DNA of 64,000 bases from contig NZ_KE384301.1 in the NCBI RefSeq assembly GCF_000425065.1, forward strand, positions 124,001-188,000. The letters run 5' to 3'. The notes beneath the pieces were generated by a model. It ran no database searches, was not told where the DNA came from, and was given only the letters and a program-made list of their open reading frames with translations. Position 1 is the stretch's first letter. Every line of letters begins with the position of its first letter. Positions 41,731-51,699 of this stretch are shown one piece after another. Made by a program: the position numbers and the translations under genes. The stretch is from Actinomadura rifamycini DSM 43936 (lineage in GTDB: Bacteria; Actinomycetota; Actinomycetes; Streptosporangiales; Streptosporangiaceae).

Positions 41731-43200
41731 TCATCGGCCGCGCGGGACGTACCGGCCGACGGGGTCGCCGACGACCTTTCCGCCCGTGTAGACGCGGTTG
41801 CCGCGGACGAACGTGTCGGTGACCTTCGCCGACATCGCGAAGCCCTCGAACGGCGTGTACTCCTGGGTGGACTCGGAGTCGGCGGCGCGGACCGTCCAGG
41901 ACGCGTCGGGGTCGACGAGGACGATGTCGGCGTCGAAGCCCTCCGCGATCGCGCCCTTGCCGACCAGGCCGTACCGGCGGGCCGGGTTCCACGAGGTGAG
42001 GCGCGCGACCTGCTGGAGGGACAGGCCCCGCTTGGTGCCCTCGCCGACGAGGCCGGGCAGCAGGTACTCGGCGCCGCCGAAGCCGGACTTGGCGAGGAAG
42101 ATGTCGTCGCGGTCGGCGCCGAACTTCATCTCGTCGCGGCAGCAGGCGTGGTCGCTGACCACCCAGTCGACCTCGCCCGCCAGGACGTGCCGCCAGAGGG
42201 CCTCGACGTCGTCGCGGTCGCGCAGCGGCGGGTTGACCTTGCCGCCGAGGCCGTGCGCGGTGTCGACGTCGGCGAGCAGGTGCCCGATGGTGACCTCGCG
42301 GCGGAAGTCGACGTGCGGGAAGGCGGCCTTCATGGTGAGGGCGGCCGACAGCGCCTTCTCCGACGACAGGTGCAGCAGGTTGATGTTCGGCAGGCCCGTC
42401 TCGTGCGCGAGGTAGGACGCGATCGTGACCGCGAGGCCCTCGGAGTGCGGCGGGCGGGACGCGCTGTAGGCGCGCAGGCCGGTGAGGGAGCCGTCCTGCT
42501 CGACAAGCTTGGTGTACGCCGTCATGATCTCGGCGGTCTCGCAGTGCAGCGAGAGGGAGATGTGGTCGGCGTAGTCGGACAGCTCCTCGCGGGCCTTCTG
42601 GATCCCGCGCATGACGAACTCGAAGTGCGCGATGTCGTAGCGCTCGTCCGGCGGTGTCATCAGGAAGTCGCTCTGGCCGGTGGAGCGGCCGTGCAGCCCG
42701 TGGCTGCCGTAGAACATGAAGATCTTGAAGGAGGTGACGCCGTGCTCCTCGACGAGGTAGGGGATCTCGTCGATGTGCTGCGCCATCATCGGCGCCAGGT
42801 GGAACGCGTAGTCGACGTAGGCGTTGCCCTGCGAGGCCGCCAGCACCTCGGGGAAGAACTCGCGGTAGGGGCCGCCCTTGTTCAGGTAGTACTGGCCGGT
42901 CCGCATGTAGGTCAGCGACGCGGTGACGCCGCCCTGCGCGCTCGCGCGGCTCTCGGTGCGGGTGTCGGTGGCCAGCTCGTTGTAGATGCCCCAGTGCTGG
43001 TGGGCGTCCACCACGCCGGGGAACGCCAGCAGGCCGCCGCCGTCGACCACGGTCGCGGCGTCGTCGTCCGGCAGGTCCGGGGCGAGGCGGACGATCTTGC
43101 CGTCGTTGACGGCGATGTCCAGAGCCTCGGGCTCGGTGCCGTCGGCGGCGTCGGGACGGACCACCCGCACGTTCTTGATCAGCAGTTCGGTCGTGGCCAT
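41731..43200 (-). CDS. Dihydropyrimidinase/hydantoinase-like cyclic amidohydrolase
   Basis: 489 residues of the metal-dependent amidohydrolase superfamily. The metal ligands appear in order: DAHQHWG (two His), K in SFKIFMFY, H in SLHCET, H in LLHLSSEK, and D in VVSDHACC. The N-terminal beta-domain starts with LLIKNVRVVRP. Family members hydrolyse cyclic amides such as dihydropyrimidines, hydantoins, allantoin or dihydroorotate. The exact substrate is not readable, but the neighbouring racemase-like protein favours a hydantoin- or imide-type ring. It lies 1 nt after the FAD enzyme stop. Confidence 0.88.
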   Translation of the reverse strand: MATTELLIKNVRVVRPDAADGTEPEALDIAVNDGKIVRLAPDLPDDDAATVVDGGGLLAFPGVVDAHQHWGIYNELATDTRTESRASAQGGVTASLTYMRTGQYYLNKGGPYREFFPEVLAASQGNAYVDYAFHLAPMMAQHIDEIPYLVEEHGVTSFKIFMFYGSHGLHGRSTGQSDFLMTPPDERYDIAHFEFVMRGIQKAREELSDYADHISLSLHCETAEIMTAYTKLVEQDGSLTGLRAYSASRPPHSEGLAVTIASYLAHETGLPNINLLHLSSEKALSAALTMKAAFPHVDFRREVTIGHLLADVDTAHGLGGKVNPPLRDRDDVEALWRHVLAGEVDWVVSDHACCRDEMKFGADRDDIFLAKSGFGGAEYLLPGLVGEGTKRGLSLQQVARLTSWNPARRYGLVGKGAIAEGFDADIVLVDPDASWTVRAADSESTQEYTPFEGFAMSAKVTDTFVRGNRVYTGGKVVGDPVGRYVPRGR

Positions 43201-43201
43201 C

Positions 43202-44596
43202 TCATTCTCCTTCGGTGTGCGGGGTGGGAGCGGTGCGCCCGCGCGCGGCGGCGCCGGCCGCCAGGTACGCGAGCCCGAACGCGGGCAGCAGGCCGTTGCC
43301 GGGCAGGTAGCCGGCGGCGCCGTGCCCGGAGATCCCGGCCGCCGCGCCGCCCGACGCGTACAGGCCCGGGACGGGGGTGCCGTCCGGACGGACGACGGCC
43401 GCGTCCTCGTTCACGATGAGGCCGCCCTGGGTGTGGAACAGGGCCGGGACGACCCGGACGGCGGCGTACGGGGGTTCGAGCGGGCGCTCCCAGTTCGTGC
43501 GCCCGTGCGCGTCGGGGGTCTCGCCGCGCGCGACGGCGGCCGTGCGGGCGATCTCGTCGGCGAGGGCGTCCGCGGGGAGGCCCGCGGCTTCGGCGAGCCC
43601 CGCCGCATCGTCGGCCCACACCAGCACGCCCGACTCGACGGTGTCGCGGAAGTCCTGGAACGCGCCGCACTGGTCGTGGACGGTCTTGTCGAGGACGATC
43701 CAGCCGGTGGCGCCCGGCCGGGCGGCGAGTTCGGCGGCGTACTCGGAGTAGCCGCGGGTCTCGTTGCCGAACCGGCGCCCGCCGGCGTCCACGATGAACC
43801 CGCCGTGGATGATCGTCGCCCAGCCGACGAGGGTGCCCGCGCCGGGCGCGACGGCCCCGTGGCCCTGGTAGGCGTCCAGGTAGCCGGTGGCCGCGCCGAG
43901 GCCGCCGCCGATCCGCAGCGCGTCCCCGCGCGAGTGCTCGCCGCCGTGGTAGAGGGCGCCCGCGATCTCCGGGAGGTGCTCGGCCACGAGGTCGCGGTCG
44001 GCGCCGAACCCGTTGGTCGCGAGCAGCACCGCGCGGGTCGGGATCTCCTCGCGCGTCCCGTCCGGGTACTGGACGACCGCCGCGCGGACGGCGCCGTCCG
44101 GGCCGGTCGCGACGTCGGCGAGGCGGGCCGGGACGAGCAGGTCGATGCCCGGGTGCGCGCGGACGCGGCGGGCCAGGTGGTCGATCACGGTGGAGCCGTG
44201 CCGTCCGGGGACGGAGTGGCAGCGCGGGACCGCGTGGCCCGGGTAGTTGAAGTCGGTGACCAGCGACAGCGGCAGCTCCACCGAGTCGGCGAGCCACTCG
44301 ACGAGCGGCGCGCTGACGTCGGCGAGGGTGCGGGCGAGCCGCGCGTCGGCCGTCCCGCCGGTTTTGGCGTCGATGTCGGCGACGAACCGGTCCGGGGAGT
44401 CGTCGATGCCCGCGTCCCGCTGCCAGCGCGAGCCGGCGCCGGGGAACATCGCGGTCGACATCGAGGTGTTGTTGCCGCGCCGGAAGTGCTCGTCGGCCTC
44501 GACCACGAGCACGTCGAGGCCGAGTTCGGCGGCGCGCAGGGCTCCGGCGAGGCCGCCGCCGGCGCCCGCGACGACGAGGTCGGGTCCGTCGCTCAT
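43202..44596 (-). CDS. FAD-dependent oxidoreductase (fumarate-reductase/tricarballylate-dehydrogenase-like)
   Basis: 464 residues with N-terminal dinucleotide motif VVAGAGGGLAGALRAAELG, EADEHFRRGNN, and the C-terminal FAD region GLYASGGAAAGISGHGAAGYLPGNGLLPAFGLA. The soluble flavin_binding_2 family includes fumarate reductases, ketosteroid dehydrogenases and tricarballylate dehydrogenase; the substrate arginine region was not assignable with confidence. Given the CoA transferase and lyase encoded nearby, desaturation of a dicarboxylic acid is plausible. The ATG overlaps the racemase stop by 4 nt. Confidence 0.85.
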   Translation of the reverse strand: MSDGPDLVVAGAGGGLAGALRAAELGLDVLVVEADEHFRRGNNTSMSTAMFPGAGSRWQRDAGIDDSPDRFVADIDAKTGGTADARLARTLADVSAPLVEWLADSVELPLSLVTDFNYPGHAVPRCHSVPGRHGSTVIDHLARRVRAHPGIDLLVPARLADVATGPDGAVRAAVVQYPDGTREEIPTRAVLLATNGFGADRDLVAEHLPEIAGALYHGGEHSRGDALRIGGGLGAATGYLDAYQGHGAVAPGAGTLVGWATIIHGGFIVDAGGRRFGNETRGYSEYAAELAARPGATGWIVLDKTVHDQCGAFQDFRDTVESGVLVWADDAAGLAEAAGLPADALADEIARTAAVARGETPDAHGRTNWERPLEPPYAAVRVVPALFHTQGGLIVNEDAAVVRPDGTPVPGLYASGGAAAGISGHGAAGYLPGNGLLPAFGLAYLAAGAAARGRTAPTPHTEGE

Positions 44597-45264
44597 GCGT
44601 CCTTCTTTCCGGTGACCGCCGCGTCCGCCTCGGCGCGGGCGACGAGGAGCCGCAGCGCGAGGGCCGTCGGGTCGACGACGGCGGCGGCCAGGGCCGCGTC
44701 CTCGACGTCCACGGCCGAGCAGCCGTTGATCACCGCGGTCGCCCCGGCCTCCGCCAGGACGGCGACGGCGTCGCCGAGCGCGGCGTTCCACGCGGCCGTG
44801 TCGGCGATCGCGTCGAACGGCAGCGCGAGGATCGCGATCCCGGCGAGGTTCCCGGCGAGGCCGTAGGCCCGCAGGCGTCGGTCCAGCTCCGCGGCGATCG
44901 CCTCGTTCCGCACCACCGCACCGAACCGGACGTTCAGCGCAGAGAGGTGCATACTACTCAGCTTGAGGAGGCCGTTCACCGGCACGCCGCCGCCCGGGGC
45001 CGCCGCGCCGTCCGGGACGGCCGGGTCGAGCACGCAGTCGGGGAAGGCGAGGTCGAAGCCGTCCCCCGCCTCGGCGAGGGCGGCCGCCACCGCGCTCTCG
45101 GACGCCCGCACGGCCGCCTCGTCCTCCAGCGACGGGGGCGCGGCGGGGCCGACGTCGCGCAGCTCGACCGTCAGGCCGGGCGGGGCCAGCCGGTCGTAGC
45201 GGGCCTGCCGCCGCCGGACCTCGTCCGGCGGCAGATGGATCGGCGTCACCGCGAGGGCGCGCAT
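44593..45264 (-). CDS. Asp/Glu/hydantoin racemase-like protein
   Basis: 223 residues of the Asp/Glu racemase superfamily. The two catalytic-cysteine positions appear to be kept: C in DLAFPDCVLDPAVP (about residue 77) and C in AVINGCSAVD (about residue 181). Family alternatives are hydantoin racemase, maleate isomerase or arylmalonate decarboxylase. GAGGAG precedes the ATG by 9 nt. Its position between MmgE/PrpD and the FAD and amidohydrolase genes suggests it presents the correct enantiomer or isomer. Confidence 0.8.
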   Translation of the reverse strand: MRALAVTPIHLPPDEVRRRQARYDRLAPPGLTVELRDVGPAAPPSLEDEAAVRASESAVAAALAEAGDGFDLAFPDCVLDPAVPDGAAAPGGGVPVNGLLKLSSMHLSALNVRFGAVVRNEAIAAELDRRLRAYGLAGNLAGIAILALPFDAIADTAAWNAALGDAVAVLAEAGATAVINGCSAVDVEDAALAAAVVDPTALALRLLVARAEADAAVTGKKDA

Positions 45265-45281
45265 CCGCTCATCTCCTCACT

Positions 45282-46673
45282 TCACTTCTCGGTGCCGTCG
45301 GGCGCGCCGGCGAGCCCGCGCAGGGGCGCGCCGACGCGCGGCAGGGCGGGCAGGTCGCGGGCGAACCCGGCGGCCCGGTCGATCAGCGCGGACCCGCCGG
45401 GCAGCCACCGGTGCAGCAGCCGCACGACGTCGCGCTCGTCCAGGGGGCGGTGGTCGGCGTCCCCGACGGGGTTCGGCGCCTCGCGGACGATCCGCGTGCC
45501 GTCGTCCAGCTCGACGGTGACGCGGGCGGGGCGCTCGTCGGGGAGGCGCGCGGTCAGATCGTCGGCGGCCACCACCCGGACGCGGCGGGCGAGCCCGCGC
45601 AGCGCCGGGTCGGCGAGCCGGTCCGGGCCGGACGCGCCGGGGCCGACCTCGCCGTCGAGCAGCGCGGCGGCGACGGCGAACGGGGTGGAGAACATCGCCG
45701 ACAGCCGGTTGTCCCACTCGGCGGACGCGAGGCCCGCGCCGAGCGCGTGCGTCTCCACCAGGACCGCCGCGACGCGGGACGGGTCGAGGTCGCCGCGCAG
45801 GTCGAGGGCGGCGTCGGCGGCCGGATGGGTGAACGAGCAGGACGCGTGCCGCTTGAAGTAGCCGCGGGTCACGTCCCAGCGTTCGCCGAGCCCGCCGGTC
45901 AGTTCGCCGGGGTCGAGCTCGCCGAGCAGGTCGCCGAGCGTCAGGGCGGCCGTGCCGGTGTTGCGGGCGATCCCGGCCGCCGCCATGCGGGCCGCCGCGA
46001 GGCCCGCGGCGTTCGACGCGCCCATCCACGCGTTCCGCACCGGGTTCCCGTCGGTCGCGGACGCGAAGTGCCCGGCGATCGGCATGCCCGCGCCCGCGTC
46101 GATCGCGGCCGCCGCCGCGCCCGCGTCCAGGCCGAGCAGCCGCGCGCAGCCGGCGGCGGCGCCCGCCACGCCCCAGTTGCCGTGCGGGTGGGCGCCCGCG
46201 CGGAGCCGGGCGGCGCGGCCGAACCGGGCGGCGACCTCGTAGGCCGCCAGCAGCGCGGCGGCCGTGTCGGCGCCGGACGCGTCCCGTTCGGCGGCCAGCG
46301 CCAGGACGGCCGGGAAGCCGTGCGCCGCCGGATGCCCCTTGGCGTACTTGTTGCCCTCGTCCAGTTCGAGCGCGACCAGCGCGTTCGCGTTCAGCCAGGC
46401 GGCGGCGTCCACGGTCGCCGACCGGCCGCCGCCGATCAGCGGGGCGGGCCCGTCGGGGGCGTTCCAGGCGGCGCGCAGCGCCCGCTGCTCGTCCAGCGCG
46501 GCGCCCAGCGCGGTGACGCCCAGCGTGTCGAGCAGGACGAGCGACAGCCGCGCCGCGACCGGCGCCGGGACGTCCGCGACGTCGAGCCCGGCGACCCACT
46601 CCCCCAGCCGCGCGGTGCCCTCCCGCGCGCGGGCCTTGGTGTCCGTGCCCTGACCGGTGTTCACGTCCGTCAC
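45282..46673 (-). CDS. MmgE/PrpD-family protein (first of two)
   Basis: 463 residues with the family pattern LSLVLLDTLGVTALGAALDE, LNANALVALELDEGNKYAKGHPAAHGFPAVLALA and GYFKRHASCSFTHPAADAALDL. The family includes 2-methylcitrate dehydratase, aconitate decarboxylase and iminodisuccinate epimerase, so dehydration, decarboxylation or epimerisation of a carboxylic acid is likely. GTG 46673 overlaps the livF stop. The second MmgE/PrpD in this regulon (54577) is divergent in sequence, implying two different steps. Confidence 0.87.
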   Translation of the reverse strand: MTDVNTGQGTDTKARAREGTARLGEWVAGLDVADVPAPVAARLSLVLLDTLGVTALGAALDEQRALRAAWNAPDGPAPLIGGGRSATVDAAAWLNANALVALELDEGNKYAKGHPAAHGFPAVLALAAERDASGADTAAALLAAYEVAARFGRAARLRAGAHPHGNWGVAGAAAGCARLLGLDAGAAAAAIDAGAGMPIAGHFASATDGNPVRNAWMGASNAAGLAAARMAAAGIARNTGTAALTLGDLLGELDPGELTGGLGERWDVTRGYFKRHASCSFTHPAADAALDLRGDLDPSRVAAVLVETHALGAGLASAEWDNRLSAMFSTPFAVAAALLDGEVGPGASGPDRLADPALRGLARRVRVVAADDLTARLPDERPARVTVELDDGTRIVREAPNPVGDADHRPLDERDVVRLLHRWLPGGSALIDRAAGFARDLPALPRVGAPLRGLAGAPDGTEK

Positions 46674-47357
46674 AGCCCCAGGTACGCCTTCCGGACCTCG
46701 GCCGAGCCGGCCAGCTCGGCGCCGGTGCCGTGCAGGACGGTGGCGCCGCTCTCCATCACGTAGGCGCGGTCGGCGATGCCGAGCGCCTGCTTGGCGTTCT
46801 GCTCCACCAGCAGGACCGCGACGCCGGTGTCGCGGATGCGCTTGACCGCGTCGAGCATCGTCCACGTCAGCTTGGGCGACAGGCCCGTGGACGGCTCGTC
46901 CAGCATGAGCAGCCGGGGGCGGGCCATCAGCGCGCGGGCGATCGCGAGCATCTGCTGCTGGCCGCCGCTGAAGGTCTGCGCGACCTGGTGGCGCCGCTCG
47001 GCCAGGACGGGGAAGAGGTCGAACACCTCGCGCATGGACTCCTCGCACTCCTCGGAGGTGCGGGTCCAGGCGCCCATGCGGAGGTTCTCCTCGACCGTGA
47101 GGGTGCCGAACAGGGCGCGGTCCTCGGGGACGTGCACGAGTCCGTCCCGGACGAGCTCGTCGGGGCGGCGCCCGAGGGTCGACTTCCCGTCGAACGTGAT
47201 CGTCCCGGAGCCGGGGCGGAGCTGCCCGCAGACGGCGCGCAGGGTGGTGGTCTTGCCCGCGCCGTTCGCGCCGACGAGCGCGACGATCTCGCCCTCGTCC
47301 AGGCGCAGGTCGACGTCGTGCAGGATCTGCATGCGGCCGTAGCCGCAGCAGACCCGC

Positions 47358-47371
<14 letters not shown>
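46670..47371 (-). CDS. livF: Branched-chain-type ABC transporter ATP-binding protein (LivF)
   Basis: 233 residues. Walker A GANGAGKTT, signature FSGGQQQMLAIARAL, Walker B LLMLDEPSTGL and the H-loop region are all present. One of the two ATPases of the importer encoded here. It overlaps livG by 14 nt and the MmgE/PrpD gene by 4 nt, which ties uptake directly to catabolism. Confidence 0.93.
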
Positions 47372-48088
<717 letters not shown>

Positions 48089-48092
<4 letters not shown>

Positions 48093-49156
48093 CGTCTCCT
48101 CCTCGCCGAGATCTTCGAGGTCAGCGTGCCGACGATGCCCTTGGGCAGCACCCGGACGATCACGATCAGCAGGACCGCGTACAGCGCGACGTCGAGGCCG
48201 CTGCGGCCCTGCAGGAAGCTCAGGAACTCCGGCGGGGTGCGCAGCAGCGTCGCGGTGACGTCGGACAGGGAGCCGACGATGACCGCGCCGACGACCGGGC
48301 CCCAGATCGTCCCGATCCCGCCGATCACGACGGTGGCGATCGCCTGGACCGACACCGACGAGCCGAACGCCAGCTCGGGGTTCACGAACAGGTAGTACTG
48401 CGTGTAGAACGCCCCGGCCACCGCGGTGATCGCGGCGGACAGCGCCACGGTGATCAGCTTGTAGCGCATGACGGGGGTGCCGAGGGACGCGGCCGCCAGT
48501 TCGTCGTCGCGGATCGCGGTGACGTACCGCCCGGTCCGCGAGTGCAGGAACAGGATGCTGACCAGCGCGGCGACGCCGGCGAGGGCGAGCGCGACCCAGA
48601 AGTAGGCGGGCGAGTCCGCGGGGAACTGGATCTTCCACAGCGAGGAGCCGTCGATCAGCGGGATCGAGAACCCGACGGCCTTGTTGGTGAACTCGCTGGT
48701 GGTGACGATGAGCCGCAGCATCTCGGCGAACGCGAACGTCGCCAGCGCGAAGTAGGCGCCCTGCAGCTTGTACCGGAACGCGAAGTAGCCGATGACCACC
48801 GCGGCGGCCGCGGCGACGGCCATGCCGGCGAGCATCCCGATCCAGGGCGAGACGCCGTGGTTCACCAGCAGGTAGGCGCTGGTGTAGGCGCCGAGGCCGA
48901 AGAACGCGGCGTGCCCGAAGCTGAACATGCCGCCGAAGCCGCTCATGGTGTTCCAGCCGATCGCCATGATCGCGAAGATCAGGATGCGGACGGCGACGGC
49001 GCCCTGCGCGGACGGCAGCAGCAGCGGCAGCGGGATCGCGGCGAGCAGCAGCACCCCGAGCACGGCGAGCTGCCGGTACTGCGGCCGCAGCGGCGGCGCC
49101 TTGGCGGAGCGGGCGGCGGCCGCGTCCCGCCCCCCGGTGATGGTGATGCCGGTCAT
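48089..49156 (-). CDS. livM: Branched-chain-type ABC transporter permease (LivM)
   Basis: 355 residues, about nine or ten membrane segments. The typical LivM stretch MSGFGGMFSFGHAAFFGLGAYTSAYL and the EAA-like loop RDDELAAASLGTPVMRYKL are present, as is VIGGIGTIWGPVVGA. It forms the transmembrane path with LivH. Coupled by 4-nt overlaps on both sides. Confidence 0.93.
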
Positions 49157-50193
49157 GCGCGCCTCCCGAACAGACCCTGGGGCCGCAGGAACAGCACGAC
49201 CAGGAAGACGGCGAACACGCCGAGCAGCGAGCTCTGGCCGTCCATGTAGATCGTGGTGAGCTGCTCGACGAGCCCGATGAGCAGGCCGCCGACGAGCGCG
49301 CCCGCGACGTTGCCCATGCCGCCGAGCACCACCACGACGAACGCGGTGATGTTGAACTGCTCGCCGAGCGTGGGCGTCACGGTGACGAGCGGCGCGGCCA
49401 GGACGGCGGCGGCGCCGGCGCAGGCCGTCCCGATCGCGAACGTGAGGGTGTGGATGCGCCGGACGTTCAGCCCGACGAGCTCCGCGCCCTGCCCGTTCGC
49501 GGCGACCGCGCGGATCGCCGTCCCGAACCGGGTGCGGCGCAGCAGCCAGAACAGCAGCCCGCCGATGAGCAGCGCCCCGAGGAACGCGTACAGCCGGCCC
49601 CCGGCGACGACCGCGCCGAAGAGGGAGAACTGGAAGTCGCCGGGCAGCGAGACGTTCTTGGGCTCGGCGCCGAAGAACATCAGCAGGCCGTTCTCCAGCA
49701 GCAGCGAGAGCCCGAGGGTGATCAGCAGCTGGTTCTCCAGCGACGCGCCGCCCGTCCCGGACAGCAGGCCGCGGTGGACCGCGGCGCCGATGAGGAAGAG
49801 CGCCGGCACCGCCACCAGCAGCGTGAGATAGGGGTGGAGCCCGGTGCCCTGGACGACGCCGAACGCGATGAACATCGCGATGGCCAGCAGGGCGCCGTGC
49901 GCGAAGTTGACGATGTCCAGCACGCCGAAGATCAGCGTGAGGCCCATCGCGATGAGCCCGTACAGCCCGCCCATCAGCAGGCCGGTGACGACCGACTGCC
50001 AGACGACCAGGCCGCTGCCGGACTTGAGCAGCGCGATCGCGATCGCGACCGCCGCCAGTCCGCCGACGACGCCGGCGCGCCGCAGCAGGGCGCCGGTCCC
50101 GTCGGAGCGGGCGAGGCGCCGGAGCGCCGATGCCGATTCGGGGGTTGCGGGGTTCAGGGCGGGTGCCGCCCCGCCGTTCTTGATGTCGCTCAT
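49153..50193 (-). CDS. livH: Branched-chain-type ABC transporter permease (LivH)
   Basis: 346 residues, about eight membrane segments, with an N-terminal extension of about 45 residues before the first helix. LivH motifs: MGGLYGLIAMGLTLIFGVLDIVNFAHGALL, RAVAANGQGAELVGLNVRRIH and VVVLGGMGNVAGALVGGLLIG. It is coupled to the binding-protein gene (overlap) and to livM. Confidence 0.93.
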   Translation of the reverse strand: MSDIKNGGAAPALNPATPESASALRRLARSDGTGALLRRAGVVGGLAAVAIAIALLKSGSGLVVWQSVVTGLLMGGLYGLIAMGLTLIFGVLDIVNFAHGALLAIAMFIAFGVVQGTGLHPYLTLLVAVPALFLIGAAVHRGLLSGTGGASLENQLLITLGLSLLLENGLLMFFGAEPKNVSLPGDFQFSLFGAVVAGGRLYAFLGALLIGGLLFWLLRRTRFGTAIRAVAANGQGAELVGLNVRRIHTLTFAIGTACAGAAAVLAAPLVTVTPTLGEQFNITAFVVVVLGGMGNVAGALVGGLLIGLVEQLTTIYMDGQSSLLGVFAVFLVVLFLRPQGLFGRRA

Positions 50194-51440
50194 GACCGCC
50201 ACGTCACCGAGTAGTTGGGCTCGGCCTCGGCCTTCTCCTGCGGATAGACCTGCACGACCTTGCCGTTCTGCACCTGCATGAGAACCGGGAGGGCGTTCTC
50301 GTTGTCTCCGTTGGGGGCGAAGGAGATCGGGCCGGACCCGACCGTGAGGGGCTCGACCTCGGAGGCCGCGATGGCGTCGCGGACCTTCTCCGGGTCGGTT
50401 CCGCCCGCGCGCTCGACGCCCGCCGCGATCACCTGGACCGCGTCGTAGGCGAGGACCGCGCCCGTGCGCATGGGGGCGCCGTAGCGCCGCTCGTACTCGG
50501 CGCGCAGCTTCCGCGTCTCCCGGTCCTGCGCGTCGAAGTGGTAGTTGGTGCTGAAGTACCGCTCGCCGAGGGCGCCGACGTCGGTGACGAACTTGGGCTG
50601 GTCGAACGCACCGTTCGAGACGCCCCAGACGGCGTTCAGGTCGGGCTTGACCGCGTTGATCGCCTTCGCGGCGAGCAGCCCGTCGCGGTAGTAGCCGGCG
50701 ACCGCCAGCACGTCCGCGCCGGACGCCTTGACCTGCGTGACCTGCGCGGTGAGGTCGGAGACGGTCGCCGCGTCGTAGCTGATGACCGGGTCGACCTCGA
50801 TCCCGAGGCCCTCGGCCGCGGCGGCGAACGCCTCGGCGGCGCCGCTGCCGAAGTCGCTCTGCTCGTGCAGGAACGCGACCTTCTTCACCGGCTCGCCGGC
50901 CTGCTCCGAGACTTCCTTGAGGTACTTCGCGGCGGCCACCGAGATGACCTCGCTGCCGGGCTGCACGCGGAACGAGTGGTCGTAGCCGTGCGCGAAGATC
51001 TCGTCGGACGCGGTGACGTCCATGACGAACGGGACCTCGTTGCGCTCGGCGACGACCGCGACGTTCGTGCTGACGGCGCTCTGGTAGGTGCCGACGAGCC
51101 CGACGGCGCCCTCGGAGATCACCCGCTGGGCCTCGCTCTGGCCGACCTCGGCCTTGCCCTGGGTGTCCCCGGTGACCAGTTCGACCTTGCGGCCGCCGAG
51201 GGACTTGATCCCCCCGTTCGCGTTGATCGCCTCCACCGCCATCCGGGCGCCGCGCCGCATCTGCTGGCCGTCGACCGCGTAGGCGCCGCTGACCGGATGC
51301 AGCGCACCGATCTTGACGGGTCCCCGGTCGCGTCCGGCCGCCGCTCCGGCGGCGCCGGAAGGCGCCGAGCCGCCGCAGCCCGCGGCGGCCAGCAGGACCG
51401 CGCAGGCGCCGAGCCCGGCGACGAGCTTTCGAGCCGACAT
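50190..51440 (-). CDS. livK: ABC transporter substrate-binding lipoprotein (LivK type)
   Basis: 416 residues. A lipoprotein signal ends at the lipobox LLAAAGC (Cys about residue 22), so it is anchored to the outer face of the membrane. The periplasmic-binding fold of Leu/Ile/Val type starts with KIGALHPVSGAYAVDGQQMRRG. The family also binds amides, urea and aromatic or dicarboxylic acids, so the ligand need not be an amino acid. GGAGAGG precedes the ATG. First gene of the ten-gene operon; an IclR-box-like sequence lies 54 nt upstream. Confidence 0.92.
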   Translation of the reverse strand: MSARKLVAGLGACAVLLAAAGCGGSAPSGAAGAAAGRDRGPVKIGALHPVSGAYAVDGQQMRRGARMAVEAINANGGIKSLGGRKVELVTGDTQGKAEVGQSEAQRVISEGAVGLVGTYQSAVSTNVAVVAERNEVPFVMDVTASDEIFAHGYDHSFRVQPGSEVISVAAAKYLKEVSEQAGEPVKKVAFLHEQSDFGSGAAEAFAAAAEGLGIEVDPVISYDAATVSDLTAQVTQVKASGADVLAVAGYYRDGLLAAKAINAVKPDLNAVWGVSNGAFDQPKFVTDVGALGERYFSTNYHFDAQDRETRKLRAEYERRYGAPMRTGAVLAYDAVQVIAAGVERAGGTDPEKVRDAIAASEVEPLTVGSGPISFAPNGDNENALPVLMQVQNGKVVQVYPQEKAEAEPNYSVTWRS

Positions 51441-51493
51441 TCACCTCTCCCGCCCAACGTGTCCGGCGCCGTTCGCCCCCCGCGATCCTTCTT

Positions 51494-51510
51494 GTTCCGC
51501 TTGGAGAAAC
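51494..51510. promoter_or_regulatory. IclR-box-like site 1, upstream of livK
   Basis: GTTCCGCTTGGAGAAAC is partly palindromic (GTTyC/GrAAC) and matches a second site at 51649-51665 at 13 of 17 positions. It lies 54 nt before the livK start codon, in the right place to control the minus-strand operon that encodes the IclR protein. Confidence 0.5.
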
Positions 51511-51648
51511 GCCGGACAACCGATGCGTCATGGTGGCACCCGTCACGCAATCGGGTCAATATCTAGGTGAAACTTGACTGAACTCGATGGCCGGTGCCAA
51601 CTTGTGAGCATCGGAACCGAGGGTCATCTCGATCGCACATCGACTATC

Positions 51649-51665
51649 GTTCCTCTAAGCGAAAC
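51649..51665. promoter_or_regulatory. IclR-box-like site 2, upstream of the CoA-transferase gene
   Basis: GTTCCTCTAAGCGAAAC resembles site 1 and lies 35 nt before the divergent ATG. A TATCGT hexamer at 51645-51650 overlaps its left end, so binding here would block that promoter if it is real. A TTGACT at 51573-51578 in the AT-rich centre is another promoter candidate. Confidence 0.5.
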
Positions 51666-51699
51666 ACACCGGAAACAATCCGACCGAAGGCGGTAGCCC

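Noticed and set aside
41731..43200. Naming the amidohydrolase as hydantoinase, allantoinase or dihydropyrimidinase specifically
   Set aside because: Metal ligands are clear but substrate-determining residues cannot be judged by eye; only the superfamily is called.
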